Assembly: GCA_003667245.1 (NCBI GenBank)
Contig: RCNN01000209.1
Location: 1 to 58,685 of the forward strand
DNA from: Heterostelium multicystogenum
Taxonomy: Eukaryota > Evosea > Eumycetozoa > Acytosteliales > Acytosteliaceae
Reading direction: 5' to 3'
DNA length: 58,685 nucleotides
The notes under the pieces are model-generated. The model worked only from the letters and a program-made list of their open reading frames with translations, made no database searches and had not been told where the DNA came from. This document shows, in pieces, positions 1 through 11,045 of this stretch (position 1 is the first letter of the stretch; each line of letters begins with the position of its first letter). Both the position numbers and the translations under genes were made by a program.

Positions 1-1728
1 TTCGGAGGAGTTGAGCCACCAAGAACAACTCCTCTACCAAACAATGACGACCATCTCATCCAATGTTCTGGTAAACTCATGGTACTCGAGAAAGCTTCTC
101 GAAGCCATGAACTCGTCATCTGTCCACCAAATCGTCTATTCATTCTATCGTCTTCTCAACCAATGTTAAAGATCCTTGAAGATTACCTTAAATTTAAAGT
201 ATGTACTAAAGTATTATATTTCAAGGTGATGCCTGTTATTAACTTAAGACAACAACTTTCAGGTCAATTGTATTTACTAAACCAGGTACAACTAATGAGT
301 CGGAAGATGATCGTCCAGAGACAATCATTATCCTATCAACTTTCCTAGAGTCATCCATTTACAGCCCCTTCAAATCGATGATTTAGTCATTGAATTCGAC
401 CACTATTGGCAGTTGGAGTCCTCAGAGAACTCAGAGCTCTCAGACTCTGCACTCCCCTCTGGTGGATCCAACGACCACCGCTCTATTTGCCCCTCATTTG
501 TTTTTATCACAGTAGATTCTGTTGAGGAATGGGCATTCCAAAATAAAGCAATGCTCTCGTCATCGAACGGTGTTACCTCCAAGAAGGATAACATGATTGA
601 AATGATGAAGTTTTGCATTATCAAGATGTCCTCTTCCGCCAGCACCACCGCCACAAGCAACTCTAGCCAGAATCAGCCTGCCAACGCCACCGCAAAGACT
701 GCTTCCCAGCACACCAGGCAGCGCAGCAGTCCCTTCAACGCCACCATCAAGTGAGCTCAATACACCCATCTTGGTCTCACCATCAACATCATCGTCCTCG
801 CTCTCCTCAAGCATTGGAGAAGCCCCAGGAATCCTCTCGCTCTACTCTCAGATCCACAAGGACACTCACCAAGATATTTGGAAGACCAACTCCAAGACCA
901 GCACTCCTTTCAATTTTACATTTGTGTCGTCCGAACACAACGTCGTAGATCCCAAATCTACCGATTTCCAAGCCGACAAAAAGCGTAGAAATCCCAAGAG
1001 ACAAAAGAATCTTGTAAGTTTCAGTCAACACAATCCAACATGATTGCACTTTTTCTAACTCACCTTTCTATTACAGTTTGACAGATCTTGTTTCCTTTGT
1101 AAGAAAGAAGAAGACAACAAGGGAAGAACCTCAATCGTACAATGCCGATCATGTCCAAAGATTTACCATAGATCATGTGCGGGACTTGCCCACACACCCA
1201 GAAGCTGGAAGTGTCCCCGTCACTCGTGCCACAGCTGCAGAAAGACTCCCAACGAATCAGGTGGTTCGTTCTTTATCTGCAAGAACTGCCCATCCTCCTA
1301 CTGCATCACATGTCTGCCCAATGACATCACCATACTCCAGAAGCACGAATACAGCGAGTCGAAGCACGACAATGAGATCCCAATGCCACCTATCCATGAC
1401 TCCACCGACGATGTGCCAACCAACGGAGGAGCACCCAACAACAACAAGAAACCCAAAACACCAACGTCCAACCGTATATATACAATGTGGTAAATGTACA
1501 AGAAAACTCGCCAACTGCATCACCAACTCAAACTCATCGCCTATGCTCCTCGGCACCAACCCAGTATCACCTGCCAACAAACTAAGTACATGTGATTCAT
1601 CGAATTCCTCACCCGAGTTAGTGGTCAGTACCTCCAGTCCAAACCAAACCATTCCAAACAAAGACCAATCGCCAGACACTTCTTCACCCTACTTATTGGA
1701 TTCAGAGGGCACCATTTCACCAAGATAA
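1..1728 (+). CDS. PHD-finger protein (5' partial, frameshifted), with SNF2-like stub upstream
   Basis: The clearest part is the exon from 1077. It encodes a Cys/His-rich module with the order C-x2-C (CFLC), C-x2-C (CRSC), H-x4-C-type (YHRSC), C-x2-H (CPRH), then CHSC, CKNC and CITC. This is a PHD finger followed by a C5HCH-like second zinc module, as in NSD-family proteins, so a chromatin-reading role is inferred. A GTAAGT...AG intron at 1014-1076 joins it in phase to a basic linker ending KRQKNL. Upstream the frame changes near 626-635 and again near 330-350. Positions 1-198 read GVEPPRTTPLPNNDDHLIQ, then SGKL and MLKILEDYL, which resembles the start of a SNF2/CHD helicase C domain. A candidate intron (199-262) follows and no further helicase motif appears, so the stub may belong to another gene or a chimeric contig end. 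The Ser/Thr/Pro-rich C-terminus stops at 1728 after another frame change near 1490. There is no start codon in the window. Confidence 0.6.
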
Positions 1729-1971
1729 CAAAAATAGTACAACCCTCGACTCTTTAAACTCAAACCCTTAAATAACAATAAAGGAAACAATAAGTTGCAT
1801 TGTATACAATACTTTCCATAGATCCCAAACTAATTGATACAGAATCCAGGTAGTTGTCCAACTTGGGCGAATCCAATTCCAGTTGGATTTGGTCAACTCA
1901 CAATTACATTATCTTGATATATGTATAAAAGAAATAAATTTATTCTAAAGCATTTAATTATAGTTCCAATT

Positions 1972-4900
1972 TTAATAGTCTTCTCGTTGCATTTCGTCAT
2001 CGTTATCCTCTTGGAGTCTATGGTGAGGTTGATTTCTTTCTTCTAACAAGATGTGTCCTGGTTGCTTTCCGGTAATGACTCTCTTTTTCACAATGAAGTA
2101 GATGATTAGTCCAGTTGCTGTGGTGGCTAGAACTGCAAAGACAATGATCAATGCAATGGCTGTGTTGGTCAGACCATGTTCTGAACCTGGTTTAATTTTA
2201 GTGGCGTTGACACAGATGGCGGCCCAATCTGATCTTGGGTCTGTAAATTGAGAATTGGAGGAACTTCCATGTCTCAGTGGCTACCAAGTTGGAAGATGGG
2301 TTTACACGCACGGCACCTGCTGGAACACGTTGAGTTTGACTGGAAATAGGATATTGCCAGCCTACTGGATACCAGCTAAATGTAAGGGTTCCATTGTTGG
2401 TTGACCACTGATCAACAGGGACTCCTGCAAATGTGGGTCTTGGATTGCTGAACTTTTGATGTTTTGACAAAGCTTGGGAAATTATAAATAATATCTGAAC
2501 CAATTTTGGCGTCAAAGTTGGCGCTTCCCAATCCTCTGATCATTGGGTTCATGAGTTTCAGGTTGGCCAAACCAAGAGAATGGAGCATTGTTCATTGAGA
2601 AGGCTGTTGTGTTTATGACCCATGGAGCCAGTGTAGCAAAGCATGATTTTCTTTGAGGAGCCATCTGGATTATAGACAGTAAAAGACTCTGCCATTTGAA
2701 CTGAATCGTATCTCCATTGAACAATGAATTTTTGAGTTGAAACTGGGCCAGTGGAATTGGCAAGTTCACGTTCGATTTCAACCAAGGTATTGAATGATTT
2801 GGGAAGATCTGGCTGAAGAGTATCGACTGGTTTTGGTACAAAGTTTCTCTTGGGAAGCTTCATGTTTTCAGCGATCTTGGGAACACCGGTGCCATTAGTA
2901 CAGGTGAGGTTGGCCTTGAATTGATTTTCGTTTTGGACTCCAGTGTTGAACGAGAGCCATTCAATATAGGTTGTAAAGTTTCTAATAGAAGTTGAGCTGC
3001 TGGAATCAATAATTCTGTGGTCGGATCTTACACTGAAAGGTACATATTGTCCAGGAGCAACGATTCTCCAGTAGTAGAAGAACTCTGTGTTTTGTACATA
3101 GGTCTTGTTGTCTATGGCATCAAAGTAGTCACCGGATTTGATTGATGATCTCCAAATGGCAACATTGTATCCATCCATCATTGTATTGTTAACGAATGAA
3201 GTGGCACCGTATTGTTTTGCCACGATTAAGATAACGGATGGATTCTGTGAATTTGTTGTCCATTGTGACACCACTGATGCTGTAGTTTGTACATGAGTTG
3301 CCACTGATTAATGTGTAGCTTCCGGTGGCGTTGTTGGTAGAGTTGGCAAATATTGCTACATCGTATGGGCCACCAAACTTTCCGACGGTTGCATAGTAGT
3401 TGGTAGCAGCATTGTATGATTCATTGAAGTAGTAAGTGGCACCTACATCTCCATAGTTGGCAAAGATCGATGCGTTGTACTGTGTAGGAAGTGCTGGGTA
3501 GCAGTTGGCGAGAGAGACGTTTACAAAGTTGGAAGGCATGGCTTGTGGAGTAAAGATATAGATGTCCCACATATCAACTCCCTTGGTGTCATTGCTAGCA
3601 TATTCAGAAATGATGGCAAGTGGAATGGAGTCACCTGGCTTGACACCATAACGTCCAGGGAAGGACCATCCTGGTGCAACCATGTACATGGTCAAGTTGT
3701 AGGTATATGGGTAGCCTGGTTGGGCCAAAGTGGTAGTGTATACATCGGCATCAATTGAACGATATTGAGTACGCTTAGTGAATGTCCAGTTCATAGAGAC
3801 AAACTCGTGGAGTATACGATAGACTATATTTCTACGAATGTCAGTTTGGAATGGATTCGAGTTGGATACATCGGCGCAATCGAGAGTGAAAGTGTTGATT
3901 GTAAATGCTTTCTTATTTGCCAAAAATAGAGTAACAATATCTCCACCACTTGGATTGTCTTGCTCAATCGACTCTGGCTCCTCACTAAATGCAGAGTTCC
4001 AAACAATGGTGTTGACATCAAGCTTGTTCATTTCTTCCTCTAGAACCAAGCTGAATGACATTGGGATGGAGGTGATATTGAGTGGCGATGGCCCAAGAGT
4101 CTTGTTGTTGTTCAAAGCGAAAGGATTGAAAGAATTGCTAGGCATTATTGGGCAGACCTTTGGAATTTGATAGATGGAAGTTTGTTGGTCCTTCGATTCG
4201 ATCCAATTGATCCAGTCGATTTCCGAATTTGCCTGGGCTGTCTGTCTTGTTGTCTCTTACTCTTTCATTGGCGAAAACTAAACGAACTGGGATAACGGGC
4301 GCTAGCATCCAAATAAAACTGCATGTTTCGCTTGTACTGAGTGGTGAGCCATACCGGAGTGACGGTAGAGTTGGTTGTACCAAAGCCGACGAGCAATGAA
4401 GGATCGGCGAGATTGAAACTACAATTTGGTATCTTAGCAGTGTCAGTGGCATTGGCAACATTGGTAAAGTTGCAGACAACATTGACTCCAATATCGCAGA
4501 CCACACCAATATTAATGGTTGTGTCACTGGCATTAACAGCAGGAAGACATGAGTTATTACTCAACACTTGGATACTGGAAAACATTGGCCAGCTTGTCCA
4601 CAGTGATCTTGGTCATAGTTTTGGTCTCTGAAACCGAGGAGTTCTTGAACAAAGAGCAATTTAAGCCACGGATGGTCTGGTAGCCTATAAAATGGAATTG
4701 AGAGGAATTGGTTTAGTATTATGGGATGAAATGAGATGGAATGGAATAGGAAGGGGGGGGGGGAGGGGTACTTACTGTCAAAAGTGAATTGGGCATCGCC
4801 AATGAGGGTTGGAATCATCATGTAGGAGGGGGCAAAGAGCGATAGCTGTGTATCGAGGGTGTAGGCATTGCAGTTCGATGAGTTTCTGGCGTCATACATA

Positions 4901-5163
4901 TAGAGCTTGTTGTTGGTGGTGTCGCATATAGTAATATTTCCTGCTTCGAATCTTGCCAATTTCAAATTGCCATTCGAATACTCTTTGTGTGAGATGGTGT
5001 TTCCTTTTTCATAGTCGGAATATGCTATATATGTGGAATAGGTGTCACCAAAACTCTTTGGAAAACTAGGGGTGTTGCTGTCAGCGTTTGCCAAATTTAT
5101 GTCAACTGCAAACATGACACCGAACAGCAGCGTTACCACCACCGTCCAATTTATTCTATTCAT
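1972..5163 (-). CDS. Large secreted / type I membrane glycoprotein, unknown family (frameshifted)
   Basis: The start at 5163 gives a signal peptide (MNRINWTVVVTLLFGVMFAV...). The C-terminus has one transmembrane helix (IALIIVFAVLATTATGLIIY) and a short charged cytoplasmic tail ending QREDY at 1972. The ectodomain of roughly 950 residues is rich in Asn, Tyr, Phe and Ser, with many N-x-S/T sequons and few cysteines. It seems to contain repeated beta-rich segments of about 200 residues, with recurring W-containing stretches such as FIVQWRYD and LTFSWYP. An intron at 4685-4775 (GTAAGT...TAG) contains an 11-base G tract. Frames change at about 4270, 4145, 3200-3300, 2560-2840 and 2515, always with a protein-like continuation, so these look like consensus errors. 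I do not recognise the family; a cell-surface role is only inferred from topology. Confidence 0.7.
4685..4775 (-). other. Intron with poly-C tract
   Basis: The minus-strand donor GTAAGTAC and acceptor TAG bound a 91-bp intron in the secreted-protein gene. Splicing joins Asp-plus-one-base to the exon reading SYQTIRGLNCSLF. Eleven consecutive Gs (4753-4763 on the + strand) sit inside it, unusual for such AT-rich DNA. Confidence 0.7.
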
Positions 5164-6608
5164 TTTTACAAATTACTATTATTACTTTATAAATAAATAA
5201 TATTTATATATCTATATCTATTTTTATTTATATATATCTATTTATAAATATATATTTATATGTATAATTTATATTTATATTTATATTTATTTGTACAAAT
5301 AATAATAAAATAACTTATATATATATTTTAAATTATAAAGATGTTTAATTATTAATGTTATTAATTATTAAATGTTAGTTTAAAAGAAATTAAACTTTAA
5401 CATTTAATATTTTAATATTAGTTGACTTTGTTGTTTTATGTTTGTGTTTGATTGATTGATTGATTTTCTTTGATTGATTGGGTGTGTGGAGAGCACTCAC
5501 TATTATAAAAGTGGTGAACTACACTCTTTCATCTCTAACCTGCTTTGCCATTATATGATAGCTTTTAACATCATCAACCAATGTAAATGTGAATCACCAT
5601 TGATGAACAAAAACTAACACACTAGATTGCAGCAGCAACAGCAGTAGCAATAATATATATATTGTAGACGTTCACTACTATGGTGTCATTTGGCAGCTGC
5701 CTGTATTTATAAATACTTTGAGCACTCACATCCAAAGATAATGAACACACCCATTCATTCTGTTGGAGATTTGGAAATAAACACATACATTGTATGTGTG
5801 TGGTTATGAATTTCTAACTTTGCTATCCTGAAACATTTAAAATAGTAATTTGTGTTATTATTGGAATAACCAACCATAGGGTTAGTAACCATTCTGCTAC
5901 TTCTTGATGAACATATAAAACTTAGTAAAGATTTGCTTAATAATGTGGTTGGTGGGTTAATGTTTGTTAATCATTTATTTGAAAATTATTAAATCAAATA
6001 GAGGAATTAGTCAATCTTTATTATTACAAGGTAAATCTTAAATATAACTATAATTATAATCTCACAGATCCACTATAAATATATGAACCTAACAACCTGT
6101 ACTTTGGTGGGGAATCATTATTTGTAAATTAAGTACCTATTTGTTTAGACAATCTGTCAAACTTAGCATGTAAGAAAAGGAGAGTCTACTCGATGAGGTT
6201 CGCATCAACGAAGGAGTTTGGTAAATTTACTTGAAGTAGCTCCTATTCCGACAGTGAGCATCTGAATGTAATTCCATGCAAATCTATCATTTTTAAACTT
6301 CTTAATCAATTGTGTATTATTAATAAAGAAGTTGTTATTATTCAAATCTCTACAACAAACTTTACCAAAGTTATGTCATCTTGTGTATCTTTATTGAGAT
6401 AAAGTTATTGAGTATTGAGCTTGCAATAAAAAATGTCATAAATTAAAATAAAGATGTTCAACATCTTTATACTTCTCTCTCTTTCACATCAAAGAATGCA
6501 ATTTTTTTGATTTTTTAACAAACTTTAGCTTGCCCCTTTTATGTGTTGACTGTTTGATCAAATTAATTAACATTAAAGCTTGATTGATAAAGGAAGCAAG
6601 AATAAGAA
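5164..6608. other. Intergenic region, AT-rich, no gene recognised
   Basis: This gap separates two divergently transcribed genes. It starts with nearly pure AT (5164-5430), then an (ATTG)n-like run near 5445-5478, a GT-rich G-box-like motif at 5480-5489, a TATAAAAG string near 5504, and a slightly GC-richer patch near 6181-6217. No reading frame with protein-like composition was found before the TFIIA gene. Confidence 0.5.
5480..5489 (+). promoter_or_regulatory. G-box-like element (GGGTGTGTGG)
   Basis: The motif matches the GT-rich core bound by the Dictyostelium G-box binding factor of cAMP-induced genes. It lies about 320 bp upstream of the start codon of the minus-strand secreted-protein gene. 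Sequence match only; a short GT-rich motif can occur by chance. Confidence 0.3.
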
Positions 6609-7196
6609 ATGCAACATAAGATGAGATATTATGAACTCTACAGGAGATCGACCATTGGTGAGGCCCTGACAGACACACTCGATGAGTTGGTTACCAATCA
6701 ATATATAAGCCAACAATTGTATGATAAAGTTTTATTACAATTCGATAAAGTATGTTAGATCAGCACAACGGTAGAGGAGGCAGAGGTGAGCAGAGAGATC
6801 ACAGGAGAGCAGAGGAGTAGCTTCGATTAATTAAAGTACAAAGAGGCAGCAGCAGTTAGGTACTAACTAACATTCTTCCTTTCCACCACCAAATCTTTGA
6901 TTGACAGTCAATAAACGAAGCATTGGCAGGTACAGTTACAGCAAAGGCATCATTTAAAGTTTGTAGAGCGTGAAATTTTGAGCAAACAACTAATGTCGCT
7001 ACGATATTAATATCAGATTCATCAATAACAATAGGGAGACTTGCACACCTATAGATTTTGTGATAATGTATGGACATTCATTTTGGAAAATGCCGAGTTT
7101 AAGACAGAGAATGAAACTATTAAAGTTGATAATGTAAAGATTGTTGCTTGCGACGCCAATATTTCAAATGAAAAGGAAAAGAAAGATGATAAATAG
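6609..7196 (+). CDS. gtf2a2: Transcription initiation factor TFIIA gamma (small) subunit, three exons
   Basis: This gene has no long ORF; I assembled it from exons 6609-6749, 6908-6958 and 7035-7196, giving about 117 residues against ~109 in animals. Exon 1 carries the helical N-domain ([20 protein letters not shown], then [11 protein letters not shown]). Exon 2 gives [17 protein letters not shown]. Exon 3 gives [17 protein letters not shown], followed by [13 protein letters not shown], the hallmark beta-barrel of TFIIA gamma (TOA2). Introns of 158 bp (donor GTATGT, branch-like TACTAAC near 6860) and 76 bp (donor GTTTGT) are both phase 0. In-frame ATGs exist at 6609 and 6621; a stop lies just upstream at 6603-6605, and 6621 may be the true start. 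The known role is to stabilise TBP on promoter DNA with the alpha/beta subunit in RNA polymerase II initiation. No frameshift is needed. Confidence 0.92.
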
Positions 7197-8115
7197 AATA
7201 GATAGGCTCAACTAAAGTCAAACAAACAATCAAGAACAAACAAACTAAGAATACAAATAACTTTTATACCAGTATTATAATAGTCAATACTACTACTCCT
7301 AACCACACAACTACTCCTACTCTACAAATGGTTGTTACTTCTTTAGAAAGAAAGAGGATCAGAATAATACATACAACAACAATAATAATAGCCTCAATCA
7401 GTGCTTTTTAAAACAATAAATAAATAACTTATGTGTATATATAGATTTATATTTGAATGTAGAGAATGTTTTTTGATCGCAGTGTTTTGTTTTGGACTTG
7501 TTAGCTATGTATATATGTGTAGTCTTTAAAAACTACATTGCTTACATGTTGAGCTAGCTAAATGAATCAAGATTCATCTATACTATGTAAATGATCATTT
7601 CTGTGCAGAACCAGGCTCGAGAACTTCCACTTAAGTAAATTGATATCAATTTTGAGTATGTTGATCGAAAAGAATTATCATTGGATTCAAGATGATAACT
7701 GCACTCTAATCTTAAAACTATGTCCAATCCATTCAAATCAAAAATGTCAGTTTTACAATCAAATTAATGGTTGTCAAGTCTGACAATTATATTCCTATCA
7801 GATAAGAAGAGTTACACTATTATTATTTATTATCACATAATACAATTTAATATCATATATATGTCATTTTAATCATGATAATTAATATATAATATCTCTC
7901 TCCTGGTGAAGATATTCTTTGAAAATCTAAATTAAAAGGGGTTACAAAAACAATTGGGCGGCAACAGTTGTTTTACCAAGAATCCATATTAATATATTTT
8001 TATAAAACTAAACTTATTAGTTTGTGACACACCATTTGGAGTAGTCATTGTAATTCTACCCACATTGCGTTGTGTTTAAACCAAAAACACACAACATACC
8101 TATATAGATATCATA
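7197..8115. other. Intergenic region, nothing recognised
   Basis: This is AT-rich sequence between the TFIIA gamma stop and the FNIP gene start. I see only short stop-rich frames and A/T simple-sequence stretches. Confidence 0.5.
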
Positions 8116-10880
8116 ATGTCATCGATGACATTAAGCATAGAAAATGAACAACATTCACTGTCATCTTTCTCTTTCATATTACTGCAGAACATTGTTAAAT
8201 ATATTGAAGATCCGATCGATGCAATATGTCTGAGTCTTACTTGCAAGAAATGCTTTCAGATGAAGGATAAATTCCTGATGTTCGATACCACCAACCGAGA
8301 GCTATTTGCAAAGGAGCACTACACTGGCGAGTTCTTTATCTTAAAGTCATTTAGACAGTCTATTCTTAACTCCATCGAAACCTTTGGCTGTCAGAAATGT
8401 ATGTGTGATACCGAGAAGCATTCTATCGGTCGTTGAGGACAATTAATCGCTTACTATTCTTTCCATCATCGTACAGCACTTTTCTATGAGGAATACAATC
8501 AGATCTATAAAAAGTATCTGCCAGAAGGCCTCACTCATTTGGCCATCAACGAGCATTACGCAAAGGATTTCTACCCAAATGAACTGCCCGAGACACTAAA
8601 GTCGTTGGTTTTCGATTGCTATTCAAAGTTCAATACGAATTTCGTGAAAGATTCCCTCCCCCAATCGGTGCGAGTTGTAACTCTGGGCATGATGTACCAA
8701 CAGCCTATTTTCGCTGGCGACTTCCCACCACAGTTGGAGGAGCTGAATCTCAGCGAGTTTTATGATTTGCCTATCGAAGCCGGTGTCTTACCTACATCAT
8801 TGAAGACTCTTACATTTGGAGTATCCTTCAATCAGCCAATTGCTGAAGGCGTGCTTCCACTTGGCCTGGAAACAATAGTTTTTTGGCGATAATTTCAACC
8901 AACCACTTGATAAACTTCCTCCCACAATAACAAAGCTGACTTTGGGAAGTAGTTTCAACCAATTAATCCCAGAATCTACATTGCTTCCCAAACTTCGCAG
9001 TCTCACCCTGCCAGGCAGCTACCCTCATATCACCTCCATTCCGGATGTCCTAAATTAAAATCGAAAGGCTATCTAAATAGCCCAAATCTTACACATCTCA
9101 AAGGCAATTTAACTACTCCTCACACTGGAAACAAGCTACAAAAAGATATGCTTTGACCGATTCTTTACTGGATCCCTCAATAATTGTATTATACCAAACT
9201 CTGTTAGAGAGATAGTATTTGGACATTGGTTCAACTCGATCATTCCTGCTGGATTTTTCAAAGAAGGACTCGTAAAGATAGATTTTGGATGCTCCTTTAA
9301 TGAAATCATTGAGCCAGGTCTTCTACCACAATCTCTCAGACACCTTCAGCTAGGTGAGCGATATTACCATAAGTTAGTTCCTGGAGTTCTTCCACCCTTC
9401 TTGGAATCACTAGAGTTTGGTATTGAGAAAAGTAGATATTCACGTCGGGGATTGGCTCTGGCTGCTCCCCCCACTATCACTCATTTGTCTTTGCCCTTAG
9501 GTTACATCGATGAGTTGCCAGCATCAGTGAAAACCATTAAATTACTTGAACTAACAACATGTCCAACTAGGTACCTAGACTATATTATCTTTGAGAAGCA
9601 ACCATTAGGATCTACTATTATAATGAAAGTCAACTCCTATGATACTATCCGAATCAGACGTATAGACGAAAGATATTCTTTTGTTTTGTCTGACTATATC
9701 GATGGAGGTTATATACACACAAAGTATCTCTCAGATGGTACATTTTTCAAAGAAGTTCGCACCATTGATGAAGACTCAGAGGAAGACTCAGACGTTGAAG
9801 ATGAGGAAATGGGTGTTTCAGATGACTATGGTTTCATGTATTCTGACATAGACGATAACTCCGAGGATGAAGTTGATCAAATTTTATATGCAGCTCAATT
9901 AAAAAAGATCGGCTCAGCTACTTGAAGAACAACCTCAAGCTCAACTAAATTTTATAGCAAATCCTAACACATTTGAGCCAAACCTTTCTACAGGAACTCA
10001 TCCTTTTGGTTTTTCAACATCTCAAAGTACCACACCAACATTTTCATTCGGCTCAGGTAATACTACAAATTCATTCGCATTTGGATCATCAAGTACAGCA
10101 AATACTCAATCCTTTGCCCCAAGTACTACAACTCCACATCCATTTGGCACATCAAGTACGGCAAATACTCAATCCTTTGGCACAGGTACTACAACTTCAC
10201 ATCCTTTTGGCACATCAAGTACTGTAAATACTCAATCCTTTGGACAAGGCACAAAAAATTCATTCGCATTTGGCTCATCAAGTACAGCAAATATTCAATC
10301 CTTTGGCACAGGTACTACAACTCCACATCCATTTGGCACATCTAGTACTGTAAATACTCAATCATTTAGACCATCTAGTACTGTGATTCAATATTTTGGA
10401 CCGAGTACTACAAATTCATATCCATTTGGCACATCAAGTACCGTATCGACTCAATCCTTTGTCCCAGGTACTGCAACTTCACATCCATTTGGACTAAATT
10501 CTACATCACTTTCAAATAATAGTGTAGGAATTACTTACAAAGCTCCACCTAACACCTTTGGTTCATCAGGTACTGTAACAACTCAATCTTTTGGACCAAG
10601 CTCATCAAGTACTGTAACCACTCAATCTTTAGGTCCAAATACTCCATCTACTCAATTTTTTTAGTTCAAGTGCAACAAACAATAGTACAGGAATGGCAAA
10701 CAAACCTCTGAATGCTTCATCGTTTTACTGCTACATTTTTGCCCGGCAAGATATTTACAGCAACAACAAAAAACTGTAGCAGAGACTCAACCCAAGTCCG
10801 AAACACAAAATACTGATCAAGATATGCAACCCACTGATTCTACAACGAATCAAGTCGATACTAAACAAACAATAGATTAG
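8116..10880 (+). CDS. F-box / FNIP-repeat protein with FG-repeat C-terminal tail (frameshifted)
   Basis: The N-terminus (FSFILLQNIVKYIED, LSLTCKKCF) is an F-box-like domain typical of dictyostelid FNIP proteins. From about 8530 come repeated FNIP/LRR units: LPETLKSL, LPQSVRVV, FPPQLEELNL, LPTSLKTLTFG, FNQPIAEGVLP, FNQLIPES, FNSIIPAG, FNEIIEPGLLP. An acidic segment (EDSEEDSDVEDEE) follows, near 9770-9890. After a frame change at an A6 run (9900-9906) the tail contains many phenylalanine-glycine units (TPTFSFGSG, NSFAFGSSS, HPFGTSS, TQSFGTG), partly in a 63-bp tandem repeat at about 10130-10500. It ends in a Gln-rich segment (PARYLQQQQKTVAETQ) with stop at 10880. Breaks occur near 8435, 8885, 9050-9160, 9905, 10225-10380, 10663 and 10740. 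FNIP/F-box proteins are thought to be SCF substrate adaptors; the FG tail suggests nuclear-pore or condensate interaction, which is inference. Confidence 0.72.
10130..10500 (+). repeat. 63-bp coding tandem repeat encoding FG units
   Basis: The repeat unit reads roughly PFGTSSTANTQSFGTGTTTSH (21 residues), present in several imperfect copies with TAN/TVN and TTT/TAT variants. It lies inside the FG tail of the FNIP gene and reads in one frame apart from indels. Confidence 0.7.
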
Positions 10881-11045
10881 TTTGTTTAATAAAGTACTGT
10901 AATATCAATTTTGACAAATTATTTTCTAACCTTTTTTAGTTAACAATATATGATCCCCTGGATATCTTGATAATCCTTTAAGTTGTGTAATAAAATTATA
11001 ACAGATAGTTTATTTTATAAAAAACAGTAGGGAAGCATGGTTTCT

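Noticed and set aside
1257..1679. Minus-strand 140-codon frame
   Set aside because: Antisense of the PHD-protein exon, whose own frame shows clear zinc-binding motifs.
6484..7077. Two minus-strand ORFs of 64 and 73 codons
   Set aside because: They are antisense to TFIIA gamma exons.
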